From Miltoncostaea sp963703045 (GTDB lineage Bacteria; Actinomycetota; Thermoleophilia; Miltoncostaeales; Miltoncostaeaceae), in NCBI GenBank assembly GCA_963703045.1, contig OY969782.1, forward strand, positions 1,240,001-1,304,000: a DNA stretch of 64,000 bases, given 5' to 3'. The notes beneath the pieces are model-generated. The model was not told the origin of the DNA. It worked only from the letters and a program-made list of their open reading frames with translations, and ran no database searches. Made by a program: the position numbers and the translations under genes. Below are positions 33,225 through 41,933 of the stretch, in pieces. The first letter of the stretch is position 1; each line of letters starts with the position of its first letter.

Positions 33225-34730
33225 TCAGGCCCGGCGCGACGTCGGCCGCGGGGGGCTGCCGGAGGGCCGGCGCGGCGGCGAGACCGACGGACGGCGCAGG
33301 GCGGTGCCGCGGCGCGCGACGCGCGTCAGCACCACGCCGAGCACGCGGGCCTGCACGCGCGCCAGGACGTCGCGGGCCTCGATGGCCGACGAGGTCTGGG
33401 TGCCCACCGAGTCGAGCACGAGGATGGTCCGGTCGGCCATCGAGCAGATGACCTGGCTCTCGGGAGCGCTGAGCACCGCCGCGGTGTCGATGACGAGCAG
33501 GTCGGCGAAGGGCGTGGCGTGCTCGAGCACGCGGTTGACGCGCTCACCGGTGACGAGCGTGTAGGGGTCGTCCCCGGACGTGCCCGCGGGCAGGATCCGC
33601 AGGTTGGGGATGCCCGAGTTGACCAGCGCGTCGGGGATGTTCATCGCGTCGCCCTGCGCGAGGAGCTGCGCGAGCCCGATGCTCTCGCGCCCGTGCCCGA
33701 CCGATTCGGCCCGCAGGTTGGCGTCGATCAGGATCACGCGCTCGCCGAGCGCCGCCCGGTAGCGGGCGATGTTGCTGGCGATGAGCGTCTTGCCCTCGTT
33801 GCCGCTCGGGCTCGTCACGGCGACCGACGTGATCCCCGAGGCCATCAGGGCGAGGCCGCTGGCGAGGCCCTGCAGGTCCTCCTGGCGCCGCTTCGGGTCG
33901 GCGCCCGAGATGGAGGCGAGGGTCGACATGCCGAGCTTGGAGCGGACGATGCTGGGCGATGTGACGCGCAGCTCGAGGGCGCCGAGCACCAGCGCGATGG
34001 CGCCGCCGAGCACGAGGCCGCCGAGCAGGCCGAGGATGGCGTTGCTCAGCACGGCCGGGGTGTTCTCCGACGCCACCTCGGGCTCGTTGATCAGGCTGAC
34101 GAGGTTCGGGTTGCTGGCGAACGCCACGCTGCCCTCGAGGTCGGTGCGCAGCGAGTCCTGCTCGGCCTGCAGCGCCGCCAGGTTGCCCTGCAGCTCGCTC
34201 ACCTGGGCCGCCGACAGCGAGGAGCGGTCGGCGAGCTGGGCCTGGATGCCGGGGATCTCGCCCGCGACGGCCTGCAGCCGGTCGCGCAGCGGCTGCAGGG
34301 CGGTGTCGAGGCTCTCGGCGAGCCGCGTCCGGGTGAAGGTCACGAAGTAGCGGGCGGCGGCGCGCGCGGAGGTGATCGCCTGGTCGCCGTCGACGCTCGT
34401 GGCGTTGATGGCGATCAGCGGACCGCTCACCAGGTTCGTGGCCTCGATCTCGACCTCGTCGGGGATGCCCGCCGACTCGTACATCTGCTGCTGGAAGGCG
34501 ACGGTGTTGAGGATGCCCTCGACGTATCCGCGCGCGACGATGGCGTCCTGCTCCGGCGCGCGGGTGGTCTCCTGGCTGGCCGCGCCCACGCTCACGGTCG
34601 AGGTCGCCGTGAAGGTCGAGTCCCTGCCGAGGGTGATGGCCAGGGCCGCGAGCATCGCGACCACGCCGACGGCGACCACGAGCCACTTCCAGCGGCGAAT
34701 GCTCTCGGCGAGCTTGAGCAGATCCTCCAC
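33225..34730 (-). CDS. Wzz-kinase fusion (polysaccharide co-polymerase)
   Basis: 501-residue fusion. N-terminal chain-length-determinant part: TM about 17-35, a periplasm-type coiled-coil stretch (120-210), second TM about 228-250. The C-terminal BY-kinase-like P-loop domain has TSPSGNEGKT (306-315), an A'-type LIDANLR (D336) and LLVIDTAAVLSAP. Unlike typical BY-kinases the C-terminal tail (RRPSVSPPRRPSGSPPRP) has Ser/Pro/Arg but no tyrosine cluster. It should set polymer length with the Wzy-like protein encoded next. The 150 bp upstream contain the divergent promoter of the heparinase gene. Confidence 0.85.
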   Translation of the reverse strand: MEDLLKLAESIRRWKWLVVAVGVVAMLAALAITLGRDSTFTATSTVSVGAASQETTRAPEQDAIVARGYVEGILNTVAFQQQMYESAGIPDEVEIEATNLVSGPLIAINATSVDGDQAITSARAAARYFVTFTRTRLAESLDTALQPLRDRLQAVAGEIPGIQAQLADRSSLSAAQVSELQGNLAALQAEQDSLRTDLEGSVAFASNPNLVSLINEPEVASENTPAVLSNAILGLLGGLVLGGAIALVLGALELRVTSPSIVRSKLGMSTLASISGADPKRRQEDLQGLASGLALMASGITSVAVTSPSGNEGKTLIASNIARYRAALGERVILIDANLRAESVGHGRESIGLAQLLAQGDAMNIPDALVNSGIPNLRILPAGTSGDDPYTLVTGERVNRVLEHATPFADLLVIDTAAVLSAPESQVICSMADRTILVLDSVGTQTSSAIEARDVLARVQARVLGVVLTRVARRGTALRRPSVSPPRRPSGSPPRPTSRRA

Positions 34731-34868
34731 GACCGTCCTCCGTTGGGGGCCTCCGGCGCGGCGCGGCAGGGGTGCCGGCGACGCGCGGACTCCCCTGCGG
34801 GAGCCATGGGCGAGTGGATGATAGAGCCCCTCGCCCAGACGTACATCGGACGGGGCACGGCCCGGCCG

Positions 34869-34883
34869 TATACTTGCGGCGTG
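34869..34883 (+). promoter_or_regulatory. -10 box of a leaderless transcript
   Basis: TATACT, close to the consensus TATAAT, lies 6 nt before the GTG start of the heparinase-like gene, with no room for a ribosome site. Confidence 0.6.
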
Positions 34884-36860
34884 GCGATGCCCGCGACCTC
34901 ACGGCTGAGGTGGTACGCGGCTCGCGCGTCGACCATGACGCCGGCGGATCTCGCGCATCGCGCGCGGACGGCCGCGCGGGTCATGCGCGACCGCACCGCC
35001 ACCACCCCCGACCCGCCGTCGGTCGTCGTCGAGGCGGGATGGCCACGCCCGCCGGGAGCCCCGCCCCTGGTCGAGGACGCCGACGTCGCCCGCGTGCGCG
35101 CGATCCCGGGCGTGGTCGCTGCCGCGGTCGCCGAGGCCGAGCGCATCGCCGAGGGACGGTTCGCGTTCTTCGGGTACCCCGAGGCCGACCTCGGCGAGAC
35201 ACCCGACTGGCACCGCGACCCGGTCACCGGTCACCGGTGGCCGCGCCTGCACTGGAGCCGCGTCGATCACCGGGCGGCCGGCGCCGACCCCAAGTGGCTC
35301 TGGGAGCTCGGGCGCCACCAGCACGTCGTGCATCTCGCGCGCGCCTGGAGGCTGACGGGCGACGATCGCTACGCGGCGGCCGCCGGCCGCCACCTCGGGA
35401 GCTTCCTCGAGCAGAACCCGCCCGGCCTCGGCATCCACTGGAGGGTCGGGCTCGAGCTGGGCATGAGGCTCACCTCCTGGGCGTGGGCGGTCGAGTTCCT
35501 GCGGGGCGCGCCGGTCGCCACCGCCGAGCTCGGCGGCGCGCTCGAGGCGTCGGTGGCGGCCCACCTCGCGCAGCTCGAGCGCTACCCCTCCCTGCACTCG
35601 TCGGCCAACAACCACCTCATCGGCGAGCTGGCGGGGCTCGTCGTGGGGGGCCTGGCGTTCCCCCGGGTCCCCGGCGCGTCCGACCGGGCGGAGCGGGCGC
35701 TCGCCGACCTGGGCGCCGAGCTCGGCCGCCAGGTGCACGCCGACGGCATCGACGCCGAGCAGGCCACCGCCTACGGGGGCTTCGTGCTCGACCTGGTCCT
35801 GCCCGTCGTCGCCTCGCTCACCCGTCTCGGCCGCGACGTGCCGGAGGCGGTCGCGGGGCCCGTCGCGCGGATGGCCGACGCGCTCGGCGTGCTGGCGAGC
35901 GACGGCGGCACCCTGCCGCGCATCGGCGACGACGACGACGCCGCCGGGATCGACCTCGGCGCCCACGCCGACCGTCCCGCCCGCCTGCACTCGCGCCTGC
36001 GGTCGGCGGGCCTGCTGCTGGGGCGCACCCCCGCGCGGGTCGCCCCCGGGCTCGACGAGCAGACGGCGTGGCTGTGCGGCACGGCCGCCGCCCACCTCCC
36101 GGCGACCGAGCGCCTGCCGGGCAGCGCGGTGCTGCCCGACGGGGGCTACGCGGTGCTGCGCACGCGCGACGGGGCGGGCGAGGTACGCGCGATCCTGAAG
36201 GCCGGCCCGTTCGGGCTCGGGCCGCTGTACGCGCACGGCCACGCCGACCTGCTCTCGGTATACCTGTCGATCGACGGCGAGGAGGTGGTGGTCGATGCCG
36301 GCACGTTCACGTACTACGGCGACGCGCGGTGGCGCGACCACGGCCGCTCGACGGCGGCCCACTCCACGGTGCGCGTTGACGGCCGCGACCAGGCGACGCC
36401 GCTCGGCCCCTTCATGTGGCGCAACCCGCCGCGGGCCGTCCTCGGCGCCGTGCGACTCGGCGGCGACCTGCAGTCGGCCGAGGGGCATCACGACGCCTAC
36501 GCCCCGGTGCGGCACGCCCGCCGGATGGAGCTCGGGGGCGGCCGGGTGACGGTCATCGACCACCTGAGCGGTCCTCCCGGCGAGCATCACCTGGAGCTGC
36601 GATGGCAGCTGGCCCCGGGCGAGGTGCGCGCGGCAGGCGGGGACTGGGTCTGGGGCGGCGGACGAGCCGGCCTGCGGGTCTCGGTGTCGGGCCTCGGCCC
36701 GGTGCGGGCGATCACCGGGTGCGACTCGCGTCCGGACGGCTTCGTCTCGCTCGCCCTCGAGCATCGGGAGCCGGCCGCCACGCTCCTGGCCGAGGGCCGG
36801 GTCGCGCTGCCCGCCACGGTCGTGACCACGCTGACGCCGATCGCCGGCTCCGCCGCATGA
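34881..36860 (+). CDS. Heparinase II/III-like lyase
   Basis: 659-residue protein of the alginate-lyase/heparinase II/III type. The N-terminal alpha/alpha toroid (about 70-380) has GADPKWLWELGRHQHVVHLA, NPPGLGIHWRVGLELGMRL and the conserved SSANNHLIGELAGL. The C-terminal beta-sandwich has YAHGHADLLSVYLS, VVDAGTFTYYGDARWRDHGR and STAAHSTVRVDG. No signal peptide is visible, as in many EPS-locus members. These enzymes cleave uronic-acid polysaccharides. The GTG 34881 start is fixed by the adjacent TATACT. First gene of a three-gene plus-strand operon. Confidence 0.88.
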   Translation: MAMPATSRLRWYAARASTMTPADLAHRARTAARVMRDRTATTPDPPSVVVEAGWPRPPGAPPLVEDADVARVRAIPGVVAAAVAEAERIAEGRFAFFGYPEADLGETPDWHRDPVTGHRWPRLHWSRVDHRAAGADPKWLWELGRHQHVVHLARAWRLTGDDRYAAAAGRHLGSFLEQNPPGLGIHWRVGLELGMRLTSWAWAVEFLRGAPVATAELGGALEASVAAHLAQLERYPSLHSSANNHLIGELAGLVVGGLAFPRVPGASDRAERALADLGAELGRQVHADGIDAEQATAYGGFVLDLVLPVVASLTRLGRDVPEAVAGPVARMADALGVLASDGGTLPRIGDDDDAAGIDLGAHADRPARLHSRLRSAGLLLGRTPARVAPGLDEQTAWLCGTAAAHLPATERLPGSAVLPDGGYAVLRTRDGAGEVRAILKAGPFGLGPLYAHGHADLLSVYLSIDGEEVVVDAGTFTYYGDARWRDHGRSTAAHSTVRVDGRDQATPLGPFMWRNPPRAVLGAVRLGGDLQSAEGHHDAYAPVRHARRMELGGGRVTVIDHLSGPPGEHHLELRWQLAPGEVRAAGGDWVWGGGRAGLRVSVSGLGPVRAITGCDSRPDGFVSLALEHREPAATLLAEGRVALPATVVTTLTPIAGSAA

Positions 36861-37933
36861 GCCGCCCTCGCGTCCTGGTGGTCGGCCCCGGGCCCCGCAG
36901 CGCGGGCGGCGTCTGGGCCGTGATCTCGACCCTGAGCCGCTCGACGCTGGCCCGCGATTACTCGCTGCGCCACATCGCGACCCATCGCGACGGGGGCGGC
37001 CGGGCGAAGCTGGCGGCCGCCGCGACCGGCATCGCCCGCGTGGCCCGCGAGCTCGCGCGACGGCGCGTTGACCTGCTGTGGGTGCACGTCTCGGCCGACT
37101 TCTCGTTCCGCCGCAAGACCGTCGTCGTCGCGCTCGGGCGCCTCGCCCGCGTGCCCGTCGTGCTGCACGTGCACGGGTCGGACGTCGAGGTCTGGTACCG
37201 GGCGGCGTCGGCGCCCGAGCAGGCGGTCGTGCGGTGGGTGCTGCGCTCCGCCGACCTGGTCATCGCCCTCACCCCGACCTGGGAGGGGCGGCTGCGCGAC
37301 ATGACGCCCTGCCGGACGACGGCGATCATGAACCCGGTCGCCATCCCGCCGGAGGCCCCGGACGCCGGTCGCGTGCCCGGGCGCGTCGTGAGCCTCGGCC
37401 GGCTCGGCGAGCGCAAGGGCTCGGCCGTGCTCGTGGCGGCGATCGCGCGACTCGCCGCCCAGGGGGTGGACGCGAGCCTCGTGCTGGCCGGGGACGGCGA
37501 TCGCGATGCGGTCGAGACCGAGGCCCGTCGGCTGGGCGTGGCCGACCGCGTCGAGATCCGCTCGTGGATCGGCCCGGAGGAGGTGGCGGAGCTGCTCGAC
37601 TCGGCCGCGGTCTTCGCGCTGCCCTCGCGCGAGGAGGGGCTGCCGGTGGCCCTGCTCGAGGCGATGGCGCACGCGCTGCCGGTCGTCGTGACGCCGGTGG
37701 GCGGGATCCCCGATCTCGTCCGCGACGTCGAGCACGGGGCGATGGTGCGGCCCGACGACCCCGAGGGCCTGGCGGCCGCGATCGGCGGGCTGCTCGCCGA
37801 TCCGGAGGCCGCGCGGGCCCGGGGACGGGCCGGGCGGGACGAGGTGACGCGCCGCTGCGCGGTGCCGGTCGTCGTCGCCCGCCTCACCGACGTGTTCGAC
37901 GCGTCTCTGGAGGGTGGGCCGCGGACCGGCTGA
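36857..37933 (+). CDS. Glycosyltransferase, GT4 family
   Basis: 358-residue GT-B enzyme. N-terminus VLVVGPGPRSAGGVWAVIST; acceptor domain with WVHVSADFSFRRKTV and VVLHVHGSDVEVWY; donor domain VVSLGRLGERKGSAVLVAAI, VFALPSREEGLPVALLEAMA, VTPVGGIPDLVRD. ATG 36857 overlaps the heparinase stop (ATGA). Confidence 0.92.
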   Translation: MSRPRVLVVGPGPRSAGGVWAVISTLSRSTLARDYSLRHIATHRDGGGRAKLAAAATGIARVARELARRRVDLLWVHVSADFSFRRKTVVVALGRLARVPVVLHVHGSDVEVWYRAASAPEQAVVRWVLRSADLVIALTPTWEGRLRDMTPCRTTAIMNPVAIPPEAPDAGRVPGRVVSLGRLGERKGSAVLVAAIARLAAQGVDASLVLAGDGDRDAVETEARRLGVADRVEIRSWIGPEEVAELLDSAAVFALPSREEGLPVALLEAMAHALPVVVTPVGGIPDLVRDVEHGAMVRPDDPEGLAAAIGGLLADPEAARARGRAGRDEVTRRCAVPVVVARLTDVFDASLEGGPRTG

Positions 37934-38967
37934 TCGACGGCGAGCGCGCGTGCGCGGCGCTGGTCGCCGCGGGCTGGGACGATCTCCTCGCCCGCGCGGG
38001 CTGCCGCGATGCGCTGCGCCGCAGCGCGGTGCTCTGCCTGGCCGATCATGCGGGTCGCGGCGCCGCACGGCCGCGCGCGGTCATCGTCGAGCGCGGGGGG
38101 CGCACCGTGGCCGCCGCCGCGCTCGGGGTCGCGCGCGAGCGCGGGCTGGCCACCGTGCGCCATCTCGGGCACTCCCCGAACTGGTTCGATCCCGAGCCCC
38201 CCGCCGCCGACGACCGGGCCCGGTCGGCCCTCGCCGCCGCCCTGCTGAGACAGCCCGGCGACGTACTGCTGCTCGAGGAGCTCGCCGCCGACGGCCCGAT
38301 GGTGGCGACCCTGAGCGCACTGCGGCCGGAGCTCGAGATCATCCCCGGCCCGGCGACCTTCCGCGTGCGGTCGGCCGCCGTCGGCGCCCGCTCCGGGTCG
38401 CGGCGGCGCGAGGCCGGCCGTCTCGCCCGCCGCGCCGCCGACCGCGGCACCCCGCTCGGGGTGCGCGCGTTCGCCGAGTGGCGCGCGATCGCGCCGCAGG
38501 TGCCGGAGCTGCTCGCGCTGCAGGCGGCCGCATGGGAGGGAAGGCCGGCCGATCCCTTCACGGGCACGCCGGAGGGCCGCGCGTTCGTGGCGCGGGCGCT
38601 CGCGGCGATGGGCGCCGAGAGCCGCGTCCGGCTCGTCAGGGTCGAAGTCGGCGACCGCCTCGCGGCGTTCCACCTCTCGGTGGTGTGGGGGACGAGGGCG
38701 GTCGTCTACAAGACCGCCTTCGACCGCGGCCACGGCCTGCCGGGCCTGGGATGGGCCTCGCTGCTGGCGACGCTCGACCACCTGGCCTCCGAGGGGGTGC
38801 GGTCGGTCGACCTCGGGCCCTGGGGCGACGCCTACAAGGCGCACATCGCCGACGCCCAGCCCATCGTCGACGTGCGCGTCGGCCTCAGCGCGATCGGCCG
38901 CGCCTACCTGCGCGCGGCCGCCGCGAAGAACCGCGTCGCCGGCCGGGCGGCGCGCGTGCCGGCCTGA
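37930..38967 (+). CDS. FemAB/GNAT-like acyltransferase, start unclear
   Basis: Third BioF2/FemAB-type protein of the locus, about 345 residues. Clear C-terminal features: LLALQAAAWEGRPADPFTGT, FHLSVVWGTRAVVYKTAFDR, GHGLPGLGWASLLATLDHLA and VDLGPWGDAYKAHIADAQP. The reading frame has no ATG, GTG or TTG near the expected N-terminus. The only candidate is CTG 37930, which overlaps the upstream stop as CTGA. A one-base indel between 37914 and 37930 would instead put GTG 37914 in frame. A third option is a shorter product from GTG about 38029. Confidence 0.75.
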   Translation: MIDGERACAALVAAGWDDLLARAGCRDALRRSAVLCLADHAGRGAARPRAVIVERGGRTVAAAALGVARERGLATVRHLGHSPNWFDPEPPAADDRARSALAAALLRQPGDVLLLEELAADGPMVATLSALRPELEIIPGPATFRVRSAAVGARSGSRRREAGRLARRAADRGTPLGVRAFAEWRAIAPQVPELLALQAAAWEGRPADPFTGTPEGRAFVARALAAMGAESRVRLVRVEVGDRLAAFHLSVVWGTRAVVYKTAFDRGHGLPGLGWASLLATLDHLASEGVRSVDLGPWGDAYKAHIADAQPIVDVRVGLSAIGRAYLRAAAAKNRVAGRAARVPA

Positions 38968-38993
38968 CCTCACATCCGGCCGGTCAACGGGTT

Positions 38994-39013
38994 CCCCCCC
39001 ACCCTCCGGGGGG
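38994..39013 (+). terminator. Hairpin terminator
   Basis: CCCCCC and GGGGGG around an 8-nt loop, about 27 nt after the operon's last stop. Confidence 0.5.
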
Positions 39014-39035
39014 CAACATCCCCTGCAGTTTTCTC

Positions 39036-39041
39036 TAGTGT
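39036..39041 (+). promoter_or_regulatory. Possible -10 box
   Basis: TAGTGT, with GCAACA 17 nt upstream as a weak -35, about 70 nt before the ATG of the thioester-domain gene, which has its own GAGG ribosome site. Confidence 0.35.
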
Positions 39042-39108
39042 GGCGGCGACGAGGCCACAGCCCCGTCGCCGTGCAGGATGACGGCGTCGGGACGAAAGCG
39101 AGGTATCG

Positions 39109-40449
39109 ATGGGGATGCACGGACTGCAGGGGCGCGCCGCCTGGCGGACGCTGATCGGCATGACCGCCGCGGTCGCAGGCGCCCTCGCGCTCGCCGCCGC
39201 CACCGCGGTCGCTGCTCCGGCGACGCAGGCGTACACCGGCCAGCCCGGCGGGAGCACGCCCGACATCGAGCGCAGCGGACTCACCTTCTTCGACCAGGCC
39301 GGCAACCCGATCTCCTCCGGCGGCGTCGCCGGCACGCTCAACTTCACGATCGACGGCGTGGCGCGCGTCGGGTACTGCATCGACACCAGCCGCGTCTTCA
39401 GCACCGGCACCGAGCCGGTTGACGCCGAGCTGCAGGAGCCGCCGGCGACCGCGACGAACCGCGCCCTCGCGTGGATCCTCATCAATCGCACGCCGACCGG
39501 GGCGCCGACGCCTGAGAAGGCCTCCCAGGCGGCGATCGCCCAGGTCGCGACCTGGCTGCTGGTGGACGGTCAGATCCGCAAGACCGACCCGAGCGACGAC
39601 CCCGCGCTGAACGCGGCGGCCGCGGCGCTCGTGCAGGAGGCCCTCGCGGCCACCGCGACGCCGTCCTCGCTCGGCCTCAGCGTGACGCCGCCCGCGGCGG
39701 GCGCGACCAGCGCGACGGTCAACGTGACCGGTACGCCGGGCGCGGTCGTCACCCTCACCGTGGTCTCCGGCCCCGGCACCCTCTCGGCCTCGCAGGTCAC
39801 GATCGGCGACGGCGGGTCGGCCACCGCCACGCTCACCGCCACCGGCACAGGCACCGTCGCGATCGCGGCGGCCACGGCCGGCGACGGGCGTCTCACGATC
39901 ATCACCCCGACCGACCCGGAGCGGCGGCCGCAGCCGACCGCCGTCGCCGAGCCGACCCAGCTGGACGCCTCCGCGCAGGTCGTCTTCCAGGCGGCCCCCG
40001 TCACGCCGACCCCCGCAGGCCCGGCGGGCTCCCCCACGCCGCCCGTCGTCGTCCCGGTCGCCCAGACCCCCCGCCTCGCCATCGCGAAGACGGCCCCGGG
40101 ACGCTCGCTGGTGCTGCGCCCGGTGCTCTACCGCATCACGGTCCGCAACCCCGGCACGGTCATCGCCCGCAACGTCGTGCTCCGCGACCGCATCCCGGGC
40201 GGCCTCTCCTTCGTGAAGGCGTCCCGCGCCAGCACGATCCGCAGGGGCACGATCACGTTCCGCCTCGGCAACCTGCGCCCGGGGCAGTCGCGCACGGTGC
40301 GCGTCTACCTGCGCGCCAACGCGAACGTCCGTGGCACGCGGGTCAACACGGCGACCGTCTCCGCGACGCGCGTCCGTGCGCTGCGCGCCCGCGCGGCGAC
40401 GCAGTTCCGCGCCCCGGTGCGACGGATCCAGCCCGCGGTCACGGGCTGA
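39109..40449 (+). CDS. Secreted thioester-domain (TED-like) and DUF11 protein
   Basis: 446-residue exported protein. Signal peptide 1-36. Residues about 40-165 look like a surface-protein thioester domain: Cys90 in VGYCIDTS and Gln145 in AAIAQVATWLLVDG match the Cys/QxAxW pair that forms an internal Cys-Gln thioester and couples covalently to host or matrix amines. A big-Ig-like stretch (about 185-260) and a Pro-rich hinge follow, then a DUF11 domain (about 325-430: LYRITVRNPGTVIARNVVLR, LGNLRPGQSRTV). There is no LPXTG-type anchor. ATG 39109 with GAGG upstream. It would work as an adhesin or matrix tether. Confidence 0.75.
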   Translation: MGMHGLQGRAAWRTLIGMTAAVAGALALAAATAVAAPATQAYTGQPGGSTPDIERSGLTFFDQAGNPISSGGVAGTLNFTIDGVARVGYCIDTSRVFSTGTEPVDAELQEPPATATNRALAWILINRTPTGAPTPEKASQAAIAQVATWLLVDGQIRKTDPSDDPALNAAAAALVQEALAATATPSSLGLSVTPPAAGATSATVNVTGTPGAVVTLTVVSGPGTLSASQVTIGDGGSATATLTATGTGTVAIAAATAGDGRLTIITPTDPERRPQPTAVAEPTQLDASAQVVFQAAPVTPTPAGPAGSPTPPVVVPVAQTPRLAIAKTAPGRSLVLRPVLYRITVRNPGTVIARNVVLRDRIPGGLSFVKASRASTIRRGTITFRLGNLRPGQSRTVRVYLRANANVRGTRVNTATVSATRVRALRARAATQFRAPVRRIQPAVTG

Positions 40450-40460
40450 GGTCGATCACC

Positions 40461-40491
40461 GCCGGGGACGGGGTCGCCCCCCGTCCCCGGC
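40461..40491 (+). terminator. Strong hairpin terminator
   Basis: Perfect 13-bp stem (GCCGGGGACGGGG / CCCCGTCCCCGGC), 5-nt loop, 11 nt after the stop. Confidence 0.8.
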
Positions 40492-40557
40492 ATCGGTCGA
40501 CTCGCGTCACGCCACCCGCCGGCCCGCACCGCGGTGAGTGAGAGAGGAGCGAGGCCG

Positions 40558-41829
40558 ATGTCGAGCACACGATCACGCGTCGCCCGCCGGACGCTCCTCG
40601 TCGGGCTCGCCCTCGTCGCGGCCTCTGCCGGCACCGCATCCGGCGCGCCCGCCGTCCCCACCTCGCCGGCCGACGGGGCCCGCACCGACACGCGGCGACC
40701 GACGTTCTCGTGGACCGCGGCCACGCCGCGCCTGTTCAGCGAGGCGCCGATCGACCGGTACGAGGTGCGCCTCGAGCCGGACGGCACGGTCGTCGCGAAC
40801 GTGCCGGCCGGCACCCTGAGCGCGGTGGCCGCGGCCGCCCTGCCCGACGACGCCGACCTGCGCTGGTACGTCGTCGCCATCGACGGCGGCGGCGCCCAGG
40901 AGTCGGCGCGCAACGACCTGGCAGTCGTGACCCGCCCCGTGCCCCCCGCGTTCGTGAGCGGTCCGGCCGGCCCCACCCGGGGCGCCGCCCCCACATTCGC
41001 CTGGAGCGGTGACCGACCGAGCTCGGCCTGGGCGCTGATCGGCGCGGGCGGCGCGACGCTGCGCGAGGACGTCGTGCCCGCCGGCGGCGGCGAGGTCTCC
41101 CTGCCGGCCCTCGCCGATGGCGACTACATCTTCCGCGTGGCCCAGCGCGACCGCGAGGGGGCGGCGGGCGACCCGGCCGCCCGCGGCTTCCGCGTCGACA
41201 CCGTGGCGCCCGGCGCCCTCGCGGTCACTCCGGCGCAGCAGGCCACGTCGACGGCCCCCGTCCGCAGCTTCTCGTGGACCGGGACCGAGCCGGGGTCCGG
41301 GGTCGAGTGGAGGGTGATCGGCGTGGGTGGCGGCCTCGTCCAGGGACCCGCCGCGGCGACGGGGAACAACGCGACACTCGCCCCCGTGCCGGCCGGCTCG
41401 TACGTGTTCGAGGCCCGGCAGACCGACCCCGCCGGCAACGCGGGCGCCTGGAGCGCGTCGCCCTTCGCGGTGCTGCCATCCCCCGCGGCGGCGCCGGCCG
41501 CCTCGGGCGGGGGCGCGGTGCTGCAGTCGCGCAACTGGAAGCGCCTCACGCCGCGCCGCGGCGCACGCGTCACCAGCCGGCGCCCGGTGCTGCGCTGGAC
41601 GAAGGGGCCGAAGCGCACGACCACCTACAACGTGCAGGTGTTCCGGGTGCGTCCCGGCGGTCGCCCGCTTCTGAAGGTCTACTCGGCCTTCCCGCGCGGG
41701 AACCGCGTGACGATCCCGCCGCGCGCGCGACTGGCCCGCGGCGCCTGCTACGTCTGGCGCGTGTGGCCCTTCATCGGGCGCCGGCAGATCTCGGCGCCGC
41801 TCGGCATCAGCAACTTCTGCGTGCGCTGA
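40558..41829 (+). CDS. Secreted Ig-like repeat protein with C-terminal Cys module
   Basis: 423 residues. Signal peptide 1-29 (TLLVGLALVAASAGTASG). Three or four fibronectin/Ig-type beta units of about 85-95 residues recur with RPTFSWTA, APTFAWSG and VRSFSWTG at strand B and a YxFxxxQxD ending. The C-terminal module (about 325-423) contains RGARVTSRRPVLRWTKGPK, KVYSAFPRGNRVTIPP and CYVWRVWP with SNFCVR at the very end; the two cysteines probably pair. The same module ends the next protein. ATG 40558 preferred over GTG 40534 because GGAGCGAGG lies just upstream. Function unknown; surface or matrix protein. Confidence 0.75.
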   Translation: MSSTRSRVARRTLLVGLALVAASAGTASGAPAVPTSPADGARTDTRRPTFSWTAATPRLFSEAPIDRYEVRLEPDGTVVANVPAGTLSAVAAAALPDDADLRWYVVAIDGGGAQESARNDLAVVTRPVPPAFVSGPAGPTRGAAPTFAWSGDRPSSAWALIGAGGATLREDVVPAGGGEVSLPALADGDYIFRVAQRDREGAAGDPAARGFRVDTVAPGALAVTPAQQATSTAPVRSFSWTGTEPGSGVEWRVIGVGGGLVQGPAAATGNNATLAPVPAGSYVFEARQTDPAGNAGAWSASPFAVLPSPAAAPAASGGGAVLQSRNWKRLTPRRGARVTSRRPVLRWTKGPKRTTTYNVQVFRVRPGGRPLLKVYSAFPRGNRVTIPPRARLARGACYVWRVWPFIGRRQISAPLGISNFCVR

Positions 41830-41842
41830 CGGACCACCGCAC

Positions 41843-41859
41843 CCCCCGGACGGCGGGGG
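41843..41859 (+). terminator. Hairpin terminator
   Basis: CCCCCG GACGG CGGGGG, 14 nt after the stop. Confidence 0.5.
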
Positions 41860-41914
41860 AAGGACTGGACTGATGGCGGGGGGTGCCGGGGCGCGCGAGG
41901 CCGATCCTCCGAAG

Positions 41915-41933
41915 TAGGATCGGCGTCCCGATG
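41915..41933 (+). promoter_or_regulatory. -10 box of a nearly leaderless transcript
   Basis: TAGGAT lies 10 nt before ATG 41931. It is part of an inverted repeat GATCCT/AGGATC (41903-41921). Confidence 0.45.

Noticed and set aside
33210..34880. Open frame joined to the heparinase-like gene on the plus strand
   Set aside because: Antisense to the Wzz-kinase gene; the TATACT box and N-terminal fit place the start at 34881.
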